Source of the DNA: Anaerolineales bacterium
GTDB lineage: Bacteria > Chloroflexota > Anaerolineae > 4572-78 > J111
Length of the DNA: 24,970 nt
Assembly (NCBI GenBank): GCA_012032575.1
Contig: JAAUSP010000033.1
Coordinates: forward strand, 1 to 24,970
Direction: 5' to 3'
Every line of letters begins with the position of its first letter. Position 1 is the first letter of the stretch. Below are positions 24,893 to 24,970 of this stretch, in pieces. A program made the position numbers and the translations under genes. Under the pieces are notes generated by a model that saw only the letters and a program-made list of their open reading frames with translations, was not told the origin of the DNA and ran no database searches.

Positions 24893-24970
24893 TTACTTAA
24901 TAATCTTGGTGATGACACCGGCACCGACTGTCCGCCCACCTTTCTCGAATAGCGAACTTCGACCCATCTT
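24893..24970 (-). CDS. tuf: Elongation factor Tu, C-terminal end; frameshift near the edge
   Basis: Only the last 25 or so codons are in the window. The end reads [15 protein letters not shown], the EF-Tu C-terminus. Just upstream, the same frame gives SSLFEK, which is not EF-Tu, while the frame one base away reads GSKFAIRE, the expected neighbour ([13 protein letters not shown]). Removing one A from the AAA run (+ strand TTT at 24941-24943) restores the family sequence. The frame break is therefore probably a sequencing insertion. EF-Tu delivers aminoacyl-tRNA to the ribosome and commonly precedes rpsJ. Confidence 0.85.
   Translation of the reverse strand, partial: KMGRSSLFEKGGRTVGAGVITKIIK

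Noticed and set aside
24893..24970. A divergent EF-Tu C-terminus reading [12 protein letters not shown]
   Set aside because: The adjacent frame gives the conserved GSKFAIRE, so the odd residues come from one extra base in an A-run, not from real divergence.

Overview
The window looks like a stretch of bacterial chromosome, most likely from the Chloroflexota (Anaerolineae-like), probably a metagenome or draft assembly. This assignment is an inference from a mitomycin-repair type helicase and exonuclease, a decaprenyl-phosphate phosphoribosyltransferase-like UbiA protein, a Roco/COR remnant, and zinc-binding (C+) forms of S4, S14, L24 and L36. No rRNA, tRNA, CRISPR array or intact insertion sequence was seen.

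Left part (1-7950), mostly + strand: the 3' part of an MrfA/YprA-like DEAH helicase with a DUF1998 region that contains an HNH nuclease domain (one frameshift); a HicA/HicB toxin-antitoxin pair behind its own extended -10 promoter; a trans-polyprenyl diphosphate synthase; an MrfB/YprB-like DEDD exonuclease with a helical-repeat tail; and a DUF4236-TPR protein. Two nested palindromic intergenic elements lie on either side of mrfB. On the - strand follow a decayed C-terminus of a Roco/COR-domain protein and tlyA (rRNA 2'-O-methyltransferase). A + strand UbiA-family prenyltransferase with a good promoter ends at a bidirectional terminator at about 8.0 kb. MrfA and MrfB are partners in B. subtilis. 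Here they are close together but separated by hicAB and the prenyl synthase.

Right part (8071-24970), all - strand, read from right to left: the tuf 3' end, then one long S10-spc-alpha ribosomal cluster (rpsJ rplC rplD rplW rplB rpsS rplV rpsC rplP rpmC rpsQ rplN rplX rplE rpsN rpsH rplF rplR rpsE rpmD rplO secY map rpmJ rpsM rpsK rpsD rpoA rplQ truA rplM rpsI). It supplies ribosomal proteins, the RNA polymerase alpha subunit, the Sec translocon channel, N-terminal methionine removal and tRNA pseudouridylation. The adk and infA genes that often lie between secY and rpmJ are absent. Several spacers inside this otherwise compact cluster are enlarged to about 100-156 nt and hold palindromes, notably on both sides of rpsC.

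A technical warning: single-base frame breaks occur in tuf, rpsN, secY (two), truA and mrfA. Most are one-base changes in short homopolymers inside indispensable genes, so they are best read as sequencing or assembly errors. I did not find a convincing wholly new defence or biosynthetic system. The strongest leads are the HNH-containing MrfA, the interrupted mrfA-mrfB neighbourhood, the Roco remnant and the palindromes in the ribosomal spacers.
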